The notes under the pieces: model-generated
Told to the model about the DNA's origin: nothing
What the model saw: the letters and a program-made list of their open reading frames with translations, nothing else
Databases searched by the model: none
NCBI GenBank assembly: GCA_003511825.1
Contig: DOIU01000143.1
Location: forward strand, 1 to 20,870
Direction of reading: 5' to 3'
Length of the DNA stretch: 20,870 bases
Source of the DNA: Gammaproteobacteria bacterium
GTDB taxonomy: Bacteria > Pseudomonadota > Gammaproteobacteria > Granulosicoccales > Granulosicoccaceae
Shown here: positions 1 to 7,206 of the stretch, piece by piece
Layout: every line of letters begins with the position of its first letter
Numbering within the stretch: the first letter of the stretch is position 1
Program-made: the position numbers and the translations under genes

Positions 1-376
1 CGGAGTAGACATCAAAGATAAAGATCTTATTGGTGTCCAAACCGCCATCCCACAGGTATTTTCTATCGTCCGTAAACCCTGAATGATGCGCCTCGTTGCG
101 ACCGCCTACGGACAGTGAATGAACGACTTTTCCGTAGTTGGCCGACGCTGGATTGACGTCAACGGTCACGAGTTTGTCTTGTTCATCGCCGAGGCCCTCC
201 ACGCCCAATGTCCAGACGTAGATAAAATCTTCTTGTCCAACAATTTTTGCCATGTAAGGCGACATGCAGGTTTCGTCAGCGAGGGTAGATTGTGTCGGAA
301 TCGCGGCCAGTAATAAGCCGATAATAGATGACGCCAAAAGTGATTTGAGCCGTTGGGCACAGGTATATCGTTTCAT
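1..376 (-). CDS. mtoX: Selenium-binding protein / methanethiol oxidase, N-terminal part (cut by window edge)
   Basis: Reading the minus strand from ATG at 376 gives about 125 codons open to the left edge. The first ~33 residues form a signal peptide (basic start MKRYTCAQR, hydrophobic core, cut near TLA-DE), so the product should be exported to the periplasm. The mature start contains CMSPYMAKIVGQ, LVTVDVNP, YGKVVHSLSVGGRNEAHHSG and IFIFDV, which match the SBP56/methanethiol oxidase family. Known members oxidise methanethiol to formaldehyde, hydrogen sulfide and hydrogen peroxide. A purine-rich site (GAGAGGAAA) precedes the ATG. It is divergent from a GlxA-type regulator gene at 528, which may control it. 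Only about a quarter to a third of the usual length is visible, so metal-binding residues further in cannot be checked. Family assignment is firm; substrate is inferred from the family. Confidence 0.87.
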   Translation of the reverse strand, partial: MKRYTCAQRLKSLLASSIIGLLLAAIPTQSTLADETCMSPYMAKIVGQEDFIYVWTLGVEGLGDEQDKLVTVDVNPASANYGKVVHSLSVGGRNEAHHSGFTDDRKYLWDGGLDTNKIFIFDVYS

Positions 377-406
377 GCGCTTTCCTCTCTCCGGTACAAA
401 TGTCTT

Positions 407-435
407 TTTATCGTGTTGTCACGTCGGGTCAGCAA
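407..435 (-). promoter_or_regulatory. Candidate sigma-70 promoter for the methanethiol oxidase gene
   Basis: On the minus strand a -35-like TTGCTG (430-435) is followed after 17 bases by GATAAA (407-412), about 30 bases ahead of the ATG at 376. The -35 lies inside one arm of an inverted repeat. Found by eye only. Confidence 0.4.
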
Positions 436-460
436 TAGGCGAGGATTGCTGATGCGTGAC
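418..460. promoter_or_regulatory. Nested inverted repeat, candidate operator
   Basis: A perfect 7-bp inverted repeat CAGCAAT / ATTGCTG (430-436 and 445-451, 8-base spacer) is flanked by outer arms GTCACG (418-423) and CGTGAC (455-460). The outer arms are not evenly spaced (6 and 3 bases), so the element is imperfect overall. It lies in the gap between two divergent genes, one of which encodes an AraC-type regulator, and covers the -35 of the predicted leftward promoter. Role as operator is inferred. Confidence 0.5.
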
Positions 461-527
461 TTTTTTCTTGATGACTTGCGCTTAATTATGCAGACTCGAA
501 AGGGCGTCAAACAGGTTGAGATGAGCC

Positions 528-1535
528 ATGACCGTGTCAGATGTGCCAGTTGTTGATGTTTTGATACTCGGTTTGGATGGCATCATGGGGTACACGCTCA
601 GTGGACCTTTCGATGTTTTTTCGTCAGTTGGCGCCTGTTGGGAAAGTGTTTCGGGCGAGCGCGCTCAAGTGCGTTTTAAGGTCGAGATCGTTGGGACACA
701 CCCCGGGCCTATCAGAACATTTAATAATCTCACGCTCGATTGCACGTGTCAGATTGCCGATGTAGAAACGGCAGACTTAATTATTGTGCCCTCCATTTCA
801 CCCGGTGGAGATGGTGCTATTTCGTTGCCGGCTCATTTGCTGGCATGGTTGCGAAAACAGCATGCCCAGGGCGCGGTATTAGCCAGCATTTGTGCGGGTA
901 GCTTTGTGTTGGCAGAAGCGGGATTGTTGGATAATCGTCGTGCCACAACGCACTGGGCTTACCGCGACCAGTTTAGTACCTTGTACCCACGCGTTCATTT
1001 GCAGCGAGATGCGCTCATGACCGACGAAAACCGGCTGATTTGTGCCGGCGGTTCAGCGTCTTGGCAATACCTCACATGCTATCTGTTAGAGCTGTTTGGT
1101 GGTGAAGATGTTGCGCATCATGCCAACCGCTTTTTTCTCTTAAATGGCGTGTTTGATAAACAAACGCCTTGTATTGCACTGGCTGCAAACCTGTCTGAGA
1201 ATGACATGATTGTTCGCGAGGTGCAGCAGTGGATGCAGGCCCATTTGCAGATGCCGGATTTGTTAGCCAAAGCTGTGATTTACAGTGGTTTACCCGAACG
1301 TACGTTTAAACGTCGCTTTAAGTTGGCGACGCAGCAGACACCGGTAGAGTACATTCAGAACATTCGCATCGAGAAAGCAAAACGATTACTGGAAAAGCGT
1401 TCTAATACAATCATGGATATCTCCGAGAAAATTGGATACTCCGAGGAAAGTTCTTTCAGGCGTTTATTCAAGCGCAAAGTTGGTGTGACGGCTACCGAGT
1501 ATCGTCGTGCTTTTGCACGGCCAGGTGCTGTTTAA
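528..1535 (+). CDS. GlxA family transcriptional regulator (DJ-1/PfpI-like domain plus AraC-type DNA-binding domain)
   Basis: This 335-aa protein has the two-part structure of GlxA-type regulators. Residues ~8-195 form a DJ-1/PfpI (class I glutamine amidotransferase-like) domain with the nucleophile-elbow motif SICAGSFVLAEAGLL, Cys at 122, followed by ATTHWAY. Residues ~225-330 form an AraC/XylS DNA-binding domain with two helix-turn-helices; the second is centred on ISEKIGYSEESSFRRLFKR. Length is normal for the family. In known members the first domain senses or stabilises rather than catalyses; the ligand here is unknown. The ATG at 528 is preceded by AGGTTGAG. The gene is divergent from the methanethiol oxidase gene with an operator-like repeat between them, which suggests it regulates that gene and perhaps itself. 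Cys122 is kept, so an enzymatic or redox role cannot be excluded. Confidence 0.9.
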   Translation: MTVSDVPVVDVLILGLDGIMGYTLSGPFDVFSSVGACWESVSGERAQVRFKVEIVGTHPGPIRTFNNLTLDCTCQIADVETADLIIVPSISPGGDGAISLPAHLLAWLRKQHAQGAVLASICAGSFVLAEAGLLDNRRATTHWAYRDQFSTLYPRVHLQRDALMTDENRLICAGGSASWQYLTCYLLELFGGEDVAHHANRFFLLNGVFDKQTPCIALAANLSENDMIVREVQQWMQAHLQMPDLLAKAVIYSGLPERTFKRRFKLATQQTPVEYIQNIRIEKAKRLLEKRSNTIMDISEKIGYSEESSFRRLFKRKVGVTATEYRRAFARPGAV

Positions 1536-1574
1536 TACCGCGAAATTCCGGTAGGCTGGTCTCTCGTGGGTAAG

Positions 1575-1603
1575 TTGTTCTAACCAGGGCGCTTAACTAT
1601 TCA
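1575..1603 (+). promoter_or_regulatory. Weak candidate promoter for the GlcG/HbpS-like gene
   Basis: TTGTTC (1575-1580), a 17-base spacer and TATTCA (1598-1603) precede the gene by about 75 bases. The match to sigma-70 consensus is only moderate. Confidence 0.25.
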
Positions 1604-1631
1604 GTCTTAAATATACAAGGCTGTTCATTTC

Positions 1632-1652
1632 GGGATGTGATCCTGTTTTTTT
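1632..1652 (+). terminator. Possible weak terminator or attenuator
   Basis: A short stem GGGAT (1632-1636) / ATCCT (1640-1644), with one G-T pair and a 3-base loop, is followed by G and seven T. It could end transcription from the upstream regulator gene or act in the leader of the gene at 1678. The stem is short, so confidence is low. Confidence 0.3.
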
Positions 1653-1677
1653 ATATCTAAAATGAGGAGGTAAGGCT

Positions 1678-2169
1678 ATGTCAATCGGCAAGGCGTTGAC
1701 TGTGCTGGTTGTTTTGGGGCTTTCGGGCGTTGTGCAGGCGGAAGATCGACCTGTGGTTGCAGTGCAACGTCTGACCCTGGAGTCCGTGCAGAGTGTTTTG
1801 TCCGCTGCCATTGAAGAGTGTCGAAAGCAAGGCACGCAAGTCACCGTCACCGTCGTTGATAAAAACGGGACTGTGCAAGGTGTCGCGAGAGATACGCTGG
1901 CGCCTCCGGTTTCACTGGGTATCAGTCGAGAAAAGGCGTACACAGCGGCCAACTTCAGCGTTGCAACATCAGAGTTGGGTGATTTGGCCAAGTCACCAAT
2001 TGGCGCGGTGGATAACGTCACGATGTCAGCCGGCGGTATCGTGATTGAGGCTGGCGGCGTGATTTACGGTGGCGTTGGGGTGAGCGGTGCACCGTCTGGG
2101 CAAATTGATGAAGACTGCGCGCGCGCAGGGCTCGCTGCCATTTCTGATGATCTGGAAATGATGGAGTAA
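1678..2169 (+). CDS. Secreted GlcG/HbpS family (DUF336) protein
   Basis: The 163-aa product begins with a signal peptide (cut near VVQA-ED, residue 21), so it is probably periplasmic. The rest matches the GlcG/HbpS-like fold: a helix beginning LTLESVQSVLSAAIEECRKQ, a strand VTVTVVDKNG, the segment ISREKAYTAANF, and a glycine-rich stretch AGGIVIEAGGVIYGGVGVSG followed by DEDCARAGL near the C-terminus, typical of this family. HbpS of Streptomyces binds heme; for GlcG-type proteins of proteobacteria the function is not settled. A strong Shine-Dalgarno sequence, GAGGAGG, lies at the right distance from the ATG. It follows the GlxA-type regulator on the same strand after 142 bases and converges on the amidase gene with a gap of only 14 bases. 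Family is clear; ligand is not known. Confidence 0.85.
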   Translation: MSIGKALTVLVVLGLSGVVQAEDRPVVAVQRLTLESVQSVLSAAIEECRKQGTQVTVTVVDKNGTVQGVARDTLAPPVSLGISREKAYTAANFSVATSELGDLAKSPIGAVDNVTMSAGGIVIEAGGVIYGGVGVSGAPSGQIDEDCARAGLAAISDDLEMME

Positions 2170-2183
2170 AGAAAGCGTCGCAA

Positions 2184-3185
2184 TTATTGCGCGCGCGACT
2201 GCGAATGGACCGTGGCGGGGGTGTACGCTGCCGTCACGGAGCCATCGCGCGTTTGCAGAAAGTGCTTAATGCCGTTTGCAATGGCAAGCTCCAGTTTGTC
2301 GACGTAAGTACTGTCGGTGAGGCGCTTCTCTTCTTCGGGGTTACTCAGGCAAGTAACCTCGATTAAGGCGCCCGGTATTGTGTTTTGCGAGAGTATGCGC
2401 ATGGAGTCGGTTTTCAGTCCGGCGTTGACGGACACCGGATTGTGGCGCTTTACCGTATTGAATACTTCGCTCTGGACCGCGCTTGCCAGCGCTCGTGAAA
2501 TCTCGATGTTCCTGTCACTGGACTTGATATAAAACTGGTTCTGTTCGGGATGCAGTCGGCGGTTGACCTTGTAGTAGGATTCAACCAGCGTAATGTGTTT
2601 TTGTGGCAGCGCGTTGAGGTGTAAAGACAGCACAAAGTCAGCACCGATGCGCTCGATGATATCGGTGCGGTTGTTAATGTTAATGGTGCTGTCGTCGTGG
2701 CGAGTGAGCGCAACATGGAGCTTGTCCACGGATCGCAGCTCGTCACGCACAGCTTTCGCCAAATGCAGGGTGACATCTTTTTCCATCAGGCCGTTCTTGC
2801 CGATGGCGCCGGGGTCAATGCCGCCATGGCCCGCATCTATGGCAATGATGGTGTAGCGCTCGATTTGATTATTTGTATCGGCCCGAGCCGGTTGCTTCGT
2901 GTGGGCGCTCGCAGTTGTCGATTCGTGTGGTGCGCTGAGGGTCGCGCGCACAATGATGACCATGGCGCAGCCGATGGTGATGGCGCTGAGTATAGCCACA
3001 CGATGAGCGCGCAAGTGGGAAACCCAGTGTTCTGGCAGCGGTACCATGTCGTTTGCACGCAGCAGTAAACGCCTGAGTGTGGAGCGGATTTTTTGGGGCG
3101 CGAGTCGCTGACGCAGAAGTCGCTGGAATAGGGCATGGTATGAACGCATACCCCTTGAGTGTATAAGCAATCCGGGATTTTTCAT
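2184..3185 (-). CDS. Membrane-anchored N-acetylmuramoyl-L-alanine amidase (Amidase_3)
   Basis: The protein (333 aa from this start) hydrolyses the bond between N-acetylmuramic acid and the first L-alanine of peptidoglycan stem peptides. A basic N-terminal region of ~60 residues is followed by one membrane segment (about 63-82, VAILSAITIGCAMVIIV), placing the catalytic domain in the periplasm. Amidase_3 runs from about 111 to 312: AIDAGHGGIDPGA (zinc ligand His120), GLMEKDVTL (Glu135), SLHLNAL (His189) and ALIEVTCLSNPEEE (catalytic Glu276). There is no AMIN domain, unlike E. coli AmiB and AmiC, and the long basic cytoplasmic tail is unusual for the family. The start is uncertain: the ATG at 3185 sits inside a perfect 9-bp hairpin and has no clear ribosome site; an in-frame ATG at 3149 follows AAGGGG too closely. 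The upstream same-strand gene ends 44 bases before. Confidence 0.88.
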   Translation of the reverse strand: MKNPGLLIHSRGMRSYHALFQRLLRQRLAPQKIRSTLRRLLLRANDMVPLPEHWVSHLRAHRVAILSAITIGCAMVIIVRATLSAPHESTTASAHTKQPARADTNNQIERYTIIAIDAGHGGIDPGAIGKNGLMEKDVTLHLAKAVRDELRSVDKLHVALTRHDDSTININNRTDIIERIGADFVLSLHLNALPQKHITLVESYYKVNRRLHPEQNQFYIKSSDRNIEISRALASAVQSEVFNTVKRHNPVSVNAGLKTDSMRILSQNTIPGALIEVTCLSNPEEEKRLTDSTYVDKLELAIANGIKHFLQTRDGSVTAAYTPATVHSQSRAQ

Positions 3186-3192
3186 CCCGGAT
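3170..3192. repeat. Perfect 9-bp inverted repeat over the amidase start codon
   Basis: ATCCGGGAT (3170-3178) and ATCCCGGAT (3184-3192) flank a 5-base loop. In the minus-strand mRNA the hairpin includes the ATG at 3185 and would hide it. No T-tract follows on either strand, so a plain terminator is less likely. A second, AT-only 6-bp palindrome lies at 3196-3208. Confidence 0.7.
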
Positions 3193-3229
3193 GAACAATA
3201 ATTTATTGAGTCGCAGTTACTCTTAAGCT

Positions 3230-4465
3230 TCAGCAGGCGTCTAGCGCTTGCTGAAAGTCGGCTTCGAGATCGCTGTAGTCTTCGATACCCACCGAGAGGC
3301 GAACGGTGGCGTCCCCGATGCCCATCTCTGCGCGTCTCTCTGGCCCCATCTCATGGTAAATCGTTTGTGCCACCGGCAGTGCCAGGGTGCGATTGTCACC
3401 CAGGTTGGTCGAAATAATGGCGAGCCGCAGTTTGTCCAGGAAGGCCAGGCAGTCGATGGTCTCGATTAACTCAATGCTCATGATCGCACCGGGGTATCGA
3501 AACAGCTGCTTGGTGCGCGCGTTCTGGGGGTGCTGTGCTAAGCCTGGGTAGTAGACTTTGTTGACTTTGGGATGTGTGGAAAACCACGCCGCCAGTTTGG
3601 CTGCATTGGCGCACGCGGCGGGCATGCGCAGTGCGAGTGTTTCGGCGCCCGTTGCAATGGTATGCGCTACGTGGGGGGCGAGGGTTGCGCCCGTATCCCG
3701 CAAGCCTTTCTTACGGATTTGTTGCAGTCCCCATCGACTCGGATCGCCGCTGCGGTATTGCGGCAGGATGTTGTCAAAACGTGTCCAGTCAAACGTCCCG
3801 CAATCTGTGATAGAGCCACCCAGCGCGTTGCCGTGTCCACAAATGTATTTTGAGAGCGAATTGATGACCAAACCGGCCTTCACTGTTTTTGGATGAAACA
3901 GGTAGGGGGAGGTCATCGTGTTGTCGATAACGTATAACACGTTTGGCTCGGCGCACAATTGGCCGATGGCATCTAGGTCACTGACTTGTGTGCATGGGTT
4001 GGCGATGGTTTCCGTGAAGACCAGTCGTGTTGTCGGTCGACACGCTTCACGCACATGATTGACATCGGTGGCGTCCACGAAGGTGACCTCAATCCCGAAA
4101 TTCGCCAATGTCATCAAGAAGCTGTTGGTGTTGCCAAACAGGTAAGTGCTTGAAACCACGTGGTCGCCTGATTTCAGCAGCGACAACATGGTCGCCGTGA
4201 TTGCGGCCATGCCCGTTGAGAAGCAAATGCTGGCGATGCCTTGCTCCATACCAGTGATTTTGTCCTCCAACGCGTTGACGGTGGGATTGACTTGGCGACT
4301 GTAGGTAAAGCCTGCCTGTTTACCCTGGAAGACGTCAGCGATTCCCTGGCCCGACGGCTGGCCGTACGCGATGGAGGTATGGATGGGCTTATGCAACGAG
4401 CCATGCTCAATCGCGTTTTGTCGATCGCTGTGCAAGATGCCGGTGGTAAATCCGCGGTTAGTCAT
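3230..4465 (-). CDS. Cystathionine gamma-synthase family PLP enzyme (Cys/Met metabolism)
   Basis: This 411-aa protein belongs to the Cys/Met-metabolism PLP-dependent family (cystathionine synthases and lyases, methionine gamma-lyase, homoserine sulfhydrylases). Visible landmarks are YSRQVNPTV (phosphate-binding Tyr and Arg of the neighbouring subunit), STGMAAI, VIDNTMTSPY (Asp pairing with the PLP ring nitrogen) and INSLSKYICGHGNALGG with the Schiff-base lysine, Lys206. It fits a subfamily starting MxNxGFTTxILHSDRQ that is usually annotated only as 'cystathionine gamma-synthase family protein'. The segment aligned with the usual catalytic Tyr motif (YGGT/YGCT) reads FGNTN, so that Tyr appears to be Phe. 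I chose ATG 4465 because it gives this family N-terminus; an upstream in-frame GTG at 4513 adds 16 unlikely residues. Actual substrate cannot be told from sequence. Confidence 0.87.
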   Translation of the reverse strand: MTNRGFTTGILHSDRQNAIEHGSLHKPIHTSIAYGQPSGQGIADVFQGKQAGFTYSRQVNPTVNALEDKITGMEQGIASICFSTGMAAITATMLSLLKSGDHVVSSTYLFGNTNSFLMTLANFGIEVTFVDATDVNHVREACRPTTRLVFTETIANPCTQVSDLDAIGQLCAEPNVLYVIDNTMTSPYLFHPKTVKAGLVINSLSKYICGHGNALGGSITDCGTFDWTRFDNILPQYRSGDPSRWGLQQIRKKGLRDTGATLAPHVAHTIATGAETLALRMPAACANAAKLAAWFSTHPKVNKVYYPGLAQHPQNARTKQLFRYPGAIMSIELIETIDCLAFLDKLRLAIISTNLGDNRTLALPVAQTIYHEMGPERRAEMGIGDATVRLSVGIEDYSDLEADFQQALDAC

Positions 4466-4529
4466 GCTGTGTCCCAAAGGTGGCGGGGAAGGGCAGGGCA
4501 CCGCGATGATCACGGTTACCCGTTGTGTC

Positions 4530-4535
4530 TGTCAA
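4530..4535 (-). promoter_or_regulatory. Consensus -35 hexamer upstream of the PLP enzyme gene
   Basis: A perfect TTGACA on the minus strand lies between the typA terminator and the PLP enzyme gene. No good -10 is found at 16-18 bases, so it is only a hint that this gene has its own promoter. Confidence 0.2.
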
Positions 4536-4543
4536 TGAGTATA

Positions 4544-4577
4544 CAAAACCGGGCGAGTTGGGAAAAACACTCGCCCG
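4544..4577 (-). terminator. Rho-independent terminator of typA
   Basis: A perfect 9-bp stem CGGGCGAGT (4550-4558) / ACTCGCCCG (4569-4577) with a 10-base loop is followed on the minus strand by GTTTTG. It starts 33 bases past the typA stop codon. This separates typA from the downstream PLP enzyme gene. Confidence 0.75.
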
Positions 4578-4609
4578 TGTTGGCAGTGAAGTGCGGTCGA
4601 AGCTCTGGC

Positions 4610-6430
4610 TTATGCCTGGGCGCGCGAGGCGCGCTTGCGTTCGTGCTCAAGGAGGAACTTCTTGCGAATGCGGATGGACTCTGGCGTCACCTCCACCAGC
4701 TCATCGTCATCGATAAACTCCAGCGCCTGCTCGAGAGACATCTTCACCGGCGGCGTCAGTACGATGTTCTCATCACTGCCGGCAGCGCGGATATTGGTGA
4801 GTTGCTTGGCTTTCAGCGCATTCACAGTCAGATCATTGCCGCGCGAGTGAATGCCAATGACTTGGCCTTCATACACTTGCTCGCCGTGGTCAATCATCAT
4901 ACGGCCGCGTTCCTGGAGATTGAAAATGGCAAATCCGAGTGCCTTGCCCGTTGCATTGGCGATCAATGAGCCATTGATGCGCTGGCCGATAGTCGCCTGA
5001 ATGGCGGGACCATAATGCTCGAAGCTGCTGTAGAGCAGGCCGGTGCCGGATGTGGCGGTCAGGAATTCCGTTCGAAAACCAATGAGGCCGCGTGATGGCA
5101 TCAGGTACTCTAGGCGCACGCGACCTTTGCCGTCGGGCACCATATTTTTGAGTTCGCCCTTTCGTTCGCCCAGTTTTTCCATGATGGCGCCCTGATGGCG
5201 GTCTTCAATGTCCACAGTTAAGCTTTCGTAGGGTTCCTCGCGGTCGCCCGCATCATTGGTGCGCATGATCACCTCGGGGCGACTCACGTCCAGCTCGTAC
5301 CCGTCACGACGCATATTCTCGATCAGAATAGACAGGTGCAATTCGCCCCGTCCAGAGACGCGATACTTCTCGGCGTCTTCGGTGGTTTCAACGCGCAGTG
5401 CAACGTTGTGAATGAGTTCTTGTTGCAAGCGATCCCAGATGTTTCTACTGGTGACGTATTTCCCTTCCTGCCCGGAGAAAGGCGAGGTGTTGGGTTGAAA
5501 CGTCATGCTGATCGTTGGCTCGTCAACGCTCAGTGCCGGCAGCGCTTCCACTGCGGTTGGATCACAGACCGTGTCGGAGATATTCAGCGGGTCAATGCCC
5601 GTGATGGCGACGATATCGCCGGCGCTTGCGCTCTCGACCTGGACGCGCTCAAGCCCATGAAAGCCGAGCACTTGTTGGATTTTGCCGTTGCGCACGTCTC
5701 CGTCTCGGTCGATCACTTTGACCGCCTGGGGCGCATTGACTTGGCCGCGCTTGATGCGCGCGATGCCGATAACGCCGACGTAGCTGTTGTAGTCCAGCGA
5801 GGAAATTTGCATTTGCAGCGGGCCTTCTTCGTCGACGTCGGGGTGTGACACATGGTTGACGATGGCTTTCAGCAGCGGGGTCATGTCACCTTCGGTGATG
5901 TCGGGTTCTGTCCCGGCGTAGCCGTTCACCGCAGAGGCATAGATGACCGGGAAGTCGAGCTGTTCATCGTTCGCGCCTAAGTTGTCAAACAGATCAAAGG
6001 TTTGATCGAGGGCCCAGTCGGGGCGTGAGCCTTCGCGATCAATCTTGTTGATCACGACCAGCGGACGAAAGCCCATCGCAAATGCCTTCTGGGTCACGAA
6101 ACGGGTTTGCGGCATCGGGCCTTCAGCGGCGTCAACCAGCAACAAGACGCTGTCAACCATCGACAAGACGCGTTCGACTTCGCCGCCAAAGTCAGCGTGA
6201 CCGGGCGTATCGACGATGTTGATGCGGTAGTCGTTCCAGCGAATGGCGGTGTTTTTGGAGAGAATAGTGATTCCTCGTTCCTTCTCCAGTTCATTGGAGT
6301 CCATTACCCGTTCATGCGGCACATTGCGTGAATCCAGTGTTCCCGACTGTTGTAAGAGTTGGTCAACCAGTGTTGTCTTGCCGTGGTCAACATGGGCGAT
6401 AATGGCGATGTTGCGGAGGTTTTCAATCAC
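4610..6430 (-). CDS. typA: Translational GTPase TypA/BipA
   Basis: TypA is a ribosome-binding GTPase related to EF-G and LepA, needed for ribosome assembly and stress adaptation, especially at low temperature. The sequence shows the P-loop AHVDHGKTT, the switch I segment ERGITILSKN, DTPGHADFGGEVERV (G3) and NKIDREGSRPDW (G4), then the beta-barrel domain, EF-G-like domains and the TypA-specific C-terminal domain (GLLYSSFEHYGP, NGSLIANATGKALGFAIFNL). From GTG 6430 the length is 606 aa, close to the ~607 aa of E. coli BipA, and begins VIENLRNIAIIAHVDHGK as is usual. An in-frame ATG at 6466 would add 12 residues, but it lies only 16 bases past a predicted -10, which favours the GTG. Divergent from the HugZ-like gene; a terminator follows its stop. 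Confidence 0.96.
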   Translation of the reverse strand: MIENLRNIAIIAHVDHGKTTLVDQLLQQSGTLDSRNVPHERVMDSNELEKERGITILSKNTAIRWNDYRINIVDTPGHADFGGEVERVLSMVDSVLLLVDAAEGPMPQTRFVTQKAFAMGFRPLVVINKIDREGSRPDWALDQTFDLFDNLGANDEQLDFPVIYASAVNGYAGTEPDITEGDMTPLLKAIVNHVSHPDVDEEGPLQMQISSLDYNSYVGVIGIARIKRGQVNAPQAVKVIDRDGDVRNGKIQQVLGFHGLERVQVESASAGDIVAITGIDPLNISDTVCDPTAVEALPALSVDEPTISMTFQPNTSPFSGQEGKYVTSRNIWDRLQQELIHNVALRVETTEDAEKYRVSGRGELHLSILIENMRRDGYELDVSRPEVIMRTNDAGDREEPYESLTVDIEDRHQGAIMEKLGERKGELKNMVPDGKGRVRLEYLMPSRGLIGFRTEFLTATSGTGLLYSSFEHYGPAIQATIGQRINGSLIANATGKALGFAIFNLQERGRMMIDHGEQVYEGQVIGIHSRGNDLTVNALKAKQLTNIRAAGSDENIVLTPPVKMSLEQALEFIDDDELVEVTPESIRIRKKFLLEHERKRASRAQA

Positions 6431-6481
6431 GAGAGGTCTCTGTGCCCGGCGCACCGGAACATGCATTGGAAAAAGCCGGGC

Positions 6482-6487
6482 ATTATA
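6482..6487 (-). promoter_or_regulatory. Candidate -10 element for typA
   Basis: A perfect TATAAT on the minus strand lies 52 bases ahead of the GTG start of typA. No good -35 is seen at the usual distance. Confidence 0.35.
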
Positions 6488-6625
6488 AGTCAAGCACGTG
6501 AATATACCTATGGTTGCCAGAGCATCAAGTCGATGACATGCGCTAAAATACTCTGAACTAACCAACTTTTAACCTGAAATCCCACAAAATGCGCCAATGT
6601 GGGGCGATACAAGGAGCGGCCTTTC

Positions 6626-7171
6626 GTGCAAGGTCGCCGGAGCGAGGGTAGTAGTCAGACGATGGAAGCACAGCATCTCGATCACTTGGTCACCGAAATT
6701 GCCGCGTTTCGAAGTCATTTCTCCGTCATTTTTCTCGCGACGGTGGACGCTGATGGCCAGCCGGAGTCCAGCCACGCGCCCTTTGTCATGGATGACCAAG
6801 GCAGTTTTTATGTGCTGATCAGTGGCCTGGCCCGACACACCCGCAACCTTATGGTAAACCCTCAGGCCAGTGCGCTCTTACTTGAAGAAGCTGGAGACCG
6901 ATCCAATCCCTTTGCGCTTAAGCGTTTGCAGTACACCTGCGAGGCGCAGGTGATTGGGCGTGACAGTGATCCTGATGGGCGTGAGCGTATTCTGGCAATG
7001 ATGCGCGAGCGCTTTGGGCGAGTTATCGAGACGTTAAGTGCGCTGGGGGATTTTCAGTTGGTGCGTTTGCGGCCCATTGCGGGTAAGTATGTGAAGGGAT
7101 TTGCGAAGACGTATACGTTAACGGGAGAGGAGCTCGGGAACATTGCGCATGTGAACCCTGCGCGTGATTAG
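6626..7171 (+). CDS. HugZ-like pyridoxamine 5'-phosphate oxidase family protein (FMN-binding split barrel)
   Basis: The protein resembles the small flavin-binding split-barrel family that includes HugZ, a heme-degrading enzyme in some bacteria, and general-stress FMN proteins. Features are FLATVDADGQPESSHAPFVMDDQGSFYV across the first strands, the conserved ISGLARHTRNLMVNPQASALL, and a C-terminal LRPIAGKYVKGFAKTYTL typical of HugZ-type members. Whether it degrades heme is unknown; the longer HugZ proteins have an extra heme-binding region that is not clearly present. The start is a choice: GTG 6626 has a strong AAGGAG site 9 bases upstream and gives 181 aa, while ATG 6662 gives 169 aa and better matches family N-termini but lacks a well-placed ribosome site. 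It is divergent from typA and convergent with the small gene at 7207, with a strong hairpin right at its stop codon. Confidence 0.85.
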   Translation: MQGRRSEGSSQTMEAQHLDHLVTEIAAFRSHFSVIFLATVDADGQPESSHAPFVMDDQGSFYVLISGLARHTRNLMVNPQASALLLEEAGDRSNPFALKRLQYTCEAQVIGRDSDPDGRERILAMMRERFGRVIETLSALGDFQLVRLRPIAGKYVKGFAKTYTLTGEELGNIAHVNPARD

Positions 7172-7200
7172 CTGGCGCAGGCAAACGTGCTTGCGCCAGC
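7171..7200. terminator. Strong hairpin between convergent genes
   Basis: The arms GCTGGCGCAGGCA (7171-7183) and TGCTTGCGCCAGC (7188-7200) pair over 13 positions, one of them G-T, around the tetraloop AACG. The hairpin starts at the last base of the upstream stop codon and ends 6 bases from the end of the opposite gene. No T-tract follows on either strand, so it may end or protect transcripts rather than act as a classic terminator. It looks like the hairpin at 9888-9917. Confidence 0.55.
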
Positions 7201-7206
7201 GTTGTA

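Noticed and set aside
119..556. Three short plus-strand open frames at the left end
   Set aside because: They are antisense to the signal-peptide-bearing methanethiol oxidase gene or lie across the divergent promoter gap.
2179..2191. Terminator between the convergent GlcG/HbpS-like and amidase genes
   Set aside because: Only a 5-bp stem (CGCAA/TTGCG) with a 3-base loop and no T-tract.
4241..4969. 242-codon plus-strand open frame across the PLP enzyme and typA
   Set aside because: It runs antisense through two well-supported genes and the typA terminator, and its protein has no recognisable features.
5336..5848. 170-codon plus-strand open frame inside typA
   Set aside because: Antisense shadow of a highly conserved GTPase gene; no ribosome site or family match.
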